From assembly GCA_937915785.1 (NCBI GenBank), contig CALGGY010000021.1:1-8663 (forward strand): 8,663 nucleotides of DNA. Direction: 5' to 3'. The translations under genes and the position numbers were made by a program. Below the pieces are notes generated by a model. That model worked only from the letters and a program-made list of their open reading frames with translations, searched no databases and was not told the DNA's origin. Below are positions 7,101 to 8,663 of this stretch, one piece after another (the first letter of the stretch is position 1; every line of letters starts with the position of its first letter). This stretch comes from an uncultured Bacteroidales bacterium. Its GTDB lineage: Bacteria; Bacteroidota; Bacteroidia; Bacteroidales; P3.

Positions 7101-8500
7101 TAAGCCGCCCGCACCTCGTTGTTGGAGGCTTGCCGCAAGGCCTTTTTGGACCATTCGTCGTACTGTTTTTTGGTTATCAGCTCGGGGTTGCCGTTTTTCA
7201 TAAAATCCTCGAAAGCCCCTTCGGCGTAGGTTCCCAGCACGGAGCCCTGCCGCTGGATAAGGCGTCCGAGGTCGTCGGGCGAGGCGGGGGGGGTTTCCAC
7301 CCGGTAGCCTTCGGATTGCAGTTTCAGAAGCAGGTTGTATAGCGACGGCAGCACCTCCATACCGGCGGCTGTGAGGGAGTTCTGTCCCACACCCTTGTAA
7401 TAGTAGATGGCCACTTTTTTGTCACGGTTAGGCTTGGTTTTCAGCGCGATGTAGTTGTTCACCGTCTGCACAAAGGCTTCGAGACGTTCGGGGATGGCAT
7501 AAATTTCCTGCAGTCCGTCGCTGTTGGTGCGATGGGCAAAAACCACGTAGGGACGTATGCCGCCGTCTATCTCGGGCACCACCACGCTCTGCGAGAGGAA
7601 ACCGCCGCTCATGCCCTGTTTGTCGGTCTCCCATTGGCTTGTAAGCTGGGGCACGTAGAGGGTGATGAACAGAGGTATATTGCGCTGTTTCAGATAATTA
7701 TCCACCAAATCGCCCATACGACCGTGGGCCATGTTTATCACGGCATTGGCCTGAACGCTGTCGGCATGCCCTTTGGCGATAAGAGTGTTCATATTCCGCA
7801 CGGGGAACACCATGTTGCCCGTTTCCTCAAGTTTTTTGACAAGGTCGGCGGGTTCGCCCATAACGCCCGTTACTATGACGCCGGGGGCGCCGGCATTATA
7901 CAAATGGCTCTTTTTCAAGAATTTGACATACTCGTCGATGGAATTGAACTCCAGATTTTCGGCATCGGGGTCGCTGGGGTCGGCGTGGAACAGAAGGCTG
8001 TTGGAGGCCGGCACCACAGGATTTATCTCGCCTTTGGCAAGGATTTTACCGTCGATGTGGGTACGCACGTAGTTGAGGAGACTGGCGTAGTTGGCACGTT
8101 TTGGCGAGCCAAGATACTGGAGCAGAGTATCTTCGGTAGCCTCATCCACCGACAGTATGTAGTTGTCGGGGTTGGTGGCAGAGACCGTCATCACCGGCAC
8201 CTTGGCGGCGACGTCGAGTATGGTTTGACGTTGCTCGGCAGTGATTCTCAGCCCCATACCGTTGACAAATACCATGTCGTAACGGCTTAGTTTGTCCAGT
8301 TCGTCGAGGCTCACCTCCTTTATCTTTACAAACGAGTTGTTGTTGCTTTTGGCAATCTGTCCCAGCGTTGTAATCTGGTAGTTTACAAAAGCAATGCGCG
8401 TTGGGCCGCATTTGGCTCTCCAAAAAAGTATCGCCACAAGCAGAAGCAGAGCCGCGGCTATCGAAATGAGAATTATCTTTTTACGTTTGTTTTTATCCAT
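4139..8500 (-). CDS. hmuS: CobN/Mg-chelatase-like protein, membrane-anchored, HmuS type (probable haem dechelatase)
   Basis: 1453 residues, belonging to the family of the large subunits of cobaltochelatase (CobN) and magnesium chelatase (BchH/ChlH), which hold the tetrapyrrole. Family motifs: HFGTHGSLEFTPRK (539-552; H-G-T-H-G-x-L-E core), TLWSGEFIETEGATIAQILYML (1002-1023), PRIDVVVQTSGQLRDL (1049-1064), GGYGTGIQ (1126-1133) and EFMGGL (1203-1208). There is a helix at each end: KNKRKK then about 9-27, and about 1424-1445 then RKRRK. Positive charges on the cytoplasmic side at both ends place the body in the periplasm. Residues about 785-890 are a Met/Pro/Ser/Gly-rich insert that, with the anchors, explains the excess over CobN (about 1200-1280). 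No CobS/CobT or I/D ATPase gene is nearby. In Bacteroidota, HmuS of the hmu locus is linked to iron removal from haem; that role is assigned here by operon match. An older label would be cobaltochelatase CobN, which the context does not favour. Confidence 0.9.
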   Translation of the reverse strand: MDKNKRKKIILISIAAALLLLVAILFWRAKCGPTRIAFVNYQITTLGQIAKSNNNSFVKIKEVSLDELDKLSRYDMVFVNGMGLRITAEQRQTILDVAAKVPVMTVSATNPDNYILSVDEATEDTLLQYLGSPKRANYASLLNYVRTHIDGKILAKGEINPVVPASNSLLFHADPSDPDAENLEFNSIDEYVKFLKKSHLYNAGAPGVIVTGVMGEPADLVKKLEETGNMVFPVRNMNTLIAKGHADSVQANAVINMAHGRMGDLVDNYLKQRNIPLFITLYVPQLTSQWETDKQGMSGGFLSQSVVVPEIDGGIRPYVVFAHRTNSDGLQEIYAIPERLEAFVQTVNNYIALKTKPNRDKKVAIYYYKGVGQNSLTAAGMEVLPSLYNLLLKLQSEGYRVETPPASPDDLGRLIQRQGSVLGTYAEGAFEDFMKNGNPELITKKQYDEWSKKALRQASNNEVRAAYGDFPGHYLATSDGRLAVARLQFGNVALLPQPMAGLGDNSFQIVHGTDACPPYTYIASYLWARYGFQADAIIHFGTHGSLEFTPRKQVALSSNDWPDRLMGSTPHFYIYSIGNVGESMIAKRRSYATLVSCLTPPFTTSDLRGEYRELSEAIKSYYQAYDAKNQNLQRQLSLKVKRLAVKFGIHRSLELDSSLAQPYPYDDITRIDNFAEELATEKITGRMYTMGVPYDDKDIRTSVFAMTTDPIAYSLLALDKMRGKARPDAEKHKSTFSSRYLIPAQNLVNQLLNGSVQPSDALVCKTAGITANELQKAREVAQATAPKDLMSMMMQMGQGGSQPVQSSGGKAVRPASHPTSLPPGMSGKTALKLAKLMGAPPEALKKMEAALNGEPAPDEPSKQHAKPDTSAQATSPMAQMISAMMGGHPYTSDEIALSRAIMEVERSITNVGRYKSLLQQSPQLELQAVVNALGGGFVEPSPGGDPIVNPNTLPTGRNLYGVNAENTPSELAWEKGKALAQQTIDAYRQRHNDSLPNKVSYTLWSGEFIETEGATIAQILYMLGVEPVRDPFGRVTDLRLIPSEELGRPRIDVVVQTSGQLRDLASSRLFLINRAVNMAAQAKDDKYENRVAAGVLNSEKVLIDKGVSPKEARQMSSYRVFGGVNGGYGTGIQAMVQAGDRWDKESEIAEVYLNNMGAFYGDEAEWENMRQYAFEAALANTDAVVQPRQSNTWGALSLDHVYEFMGGLNLAVRNVTGKDPDAYLSDYRNRNNFRMQEVKEAIGVESRTTLFNPKFISEKMKGGASEANTFAELIQNTYGWNVMKPKAVDNEMWDEVYNVYVKDKFDLGVQNYFETTNPAALEEMTAVMMETARKGMWKATPQQLSDIAKLHTHLVNKYKPSCSGFVCDNAKLQQFITNNVDQQVAADYSQNIRNIRETSATASKQGMVMKKDQLNSDADQSTHLISGILVGVGVAIAVALLVLLVRKRRKGLE

Positions 8501-8663
8501 GTTATTTTGTTTTAATTTTAATCTGCAAAAATAAAAAAAACAGACGCCGCGTTCCTCACAATTTATTGGTATTTTGCGGATGGGAGATAATTACAAAAGG
8601 GTATTAAGGCAATAGTGTCCAAAACGTTTTTTCTAAAATATAGTTGATAAAATAAAATGGGAG
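8501..8663. other. AT-rich upstream region of the operon, no gene seen
   Basis: 163 bases between the hmuS-like start codon and the window edge. Apart from the -7 box I see no supported gene on either strand. Short open frames touch the edge but are AT-rich, and none resembles the end of a TonB receptor or HmuY. Any hmuY/hmuR genes would lie beyond the edge. Confidence 0.6.
8526..8533 (-). promoter_or_regulatory. Bacteroidota-type -7 box upstream of the hmuS-like operon
   Basis: On the - strand the bases read TATTTTTG, a perfect match to the Bacteroidota -7 consensus TAnnTTTG, 25 bases before the ATG. Transcription would start near 8519, giving a short A/T-rich leader without a Shine-Dalgarno sequence. 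A TTG at 8559-8561 could be the -33 element, but its 25-base spacing is longer than usual, so the upstream element is uncertain. No clear operator repeat (Fur or other) is visible between here and the window edge. Confidence 0.5.

Noticed and set aside
4232..8290. Long + strand open frames opposite the chelatase gene (4232-6301, 6305-7342, 7532-8290)
   Set aside because: They are antisense to a gene with clear family motifs along its length. Their translations are biased (Val/Gly/His-rich) and show no domain, so they are shadows of the codon usage.
8405..8412. C31 of the chelatase as a lipoprotein cysteine
   Set aside because: The residues before it (FWRAKC) do not form a lipobox, and basic residues follow the helix, so an uncleaved anchor is more likely.
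4139..8500. Cobaltochelatase for vitamin B12 synthesis
   Set aside because: No corrin-pathway gene or CobS/CobT-type ATPase is present, and the membrane anchors plus ExbB-like and DUF2149 partners point to the HmuS type.
8571..8663. Possible divergent + strand gene starting at the ATG at 8657, with a near -7 motif (TATTTTG) at 8570-8576
   Set aside because: Only seven bases of any such gene are inside the window and the motif is one base short of consensus.

Overview
The window looks like a chromosomal segment of a member of the Bacteroidota, most likely Bacteroidales. The grounds are the form of MnmA, a TAnnTTTG-type -7 box, AT-rich leaders mostly without a Shine-Dalgarno sequence, and a four-gene set matching the hmuSTUV part of the hmu haem-utilisation locus known from Porphyromonas and Bacteroides. 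This placement rests on reading the sequence and on memory, not on a search.

Left part, + strand (1-2314): first comes the 3' end of a gene whose product carries a run of at least 18 Asn and ends in NSRR, closed by a strong terminator. Next is mnmA (tRNA-uridine 2-sulfurtransferase) with its own terminator. Then comes a secreted 290-residue protein with a globular N-terminal half and a long His/Gly/Ser/Asn-rich tail that also ends in NSRR. Two hairpins follow it in the convergent gap at 2315-2474.

Right part, - strand (8500 down to 2475): a tight four-gene operon. It encodes a very large CobN/Mg-chelatase-like protein (HmuS type, 1453 residues, a membrane helix at each end), a polytopic membrane protein of unknown function (230 residues), a MotA/TolQ/ExbB proton-channel protein (208 residues) and a DUF2149 protein (113 residues). 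The last has one transmembrane helix carrying an Asp, as in ExbD, and its gene overlaps the channel gene by 41 bases. A Bacteroidota-type -7 box lies 26 bases upstream of the first gene.

The operon is the interesting part. A CobN-like subunit normally works in the cytoplasm with ATPase partners (CobS/CobT or the I/D subunits). Here no ATPase gene is present. The chelatase appears tethered at both ends with its body in the periplasm, and it is encoded with an ExbB/ExbD-like pair. The simplest model is an inner-membrane machine in which proton flow drives a chelatase-like protein acting on a tetrapyrrole, probably taking iron out of haem. The haem role is borrowed from the hmu family; the energy coupling is inference. 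The haemophore and TonB receptor genes (hmuY, hmuR) often found in this locus are not in the window.
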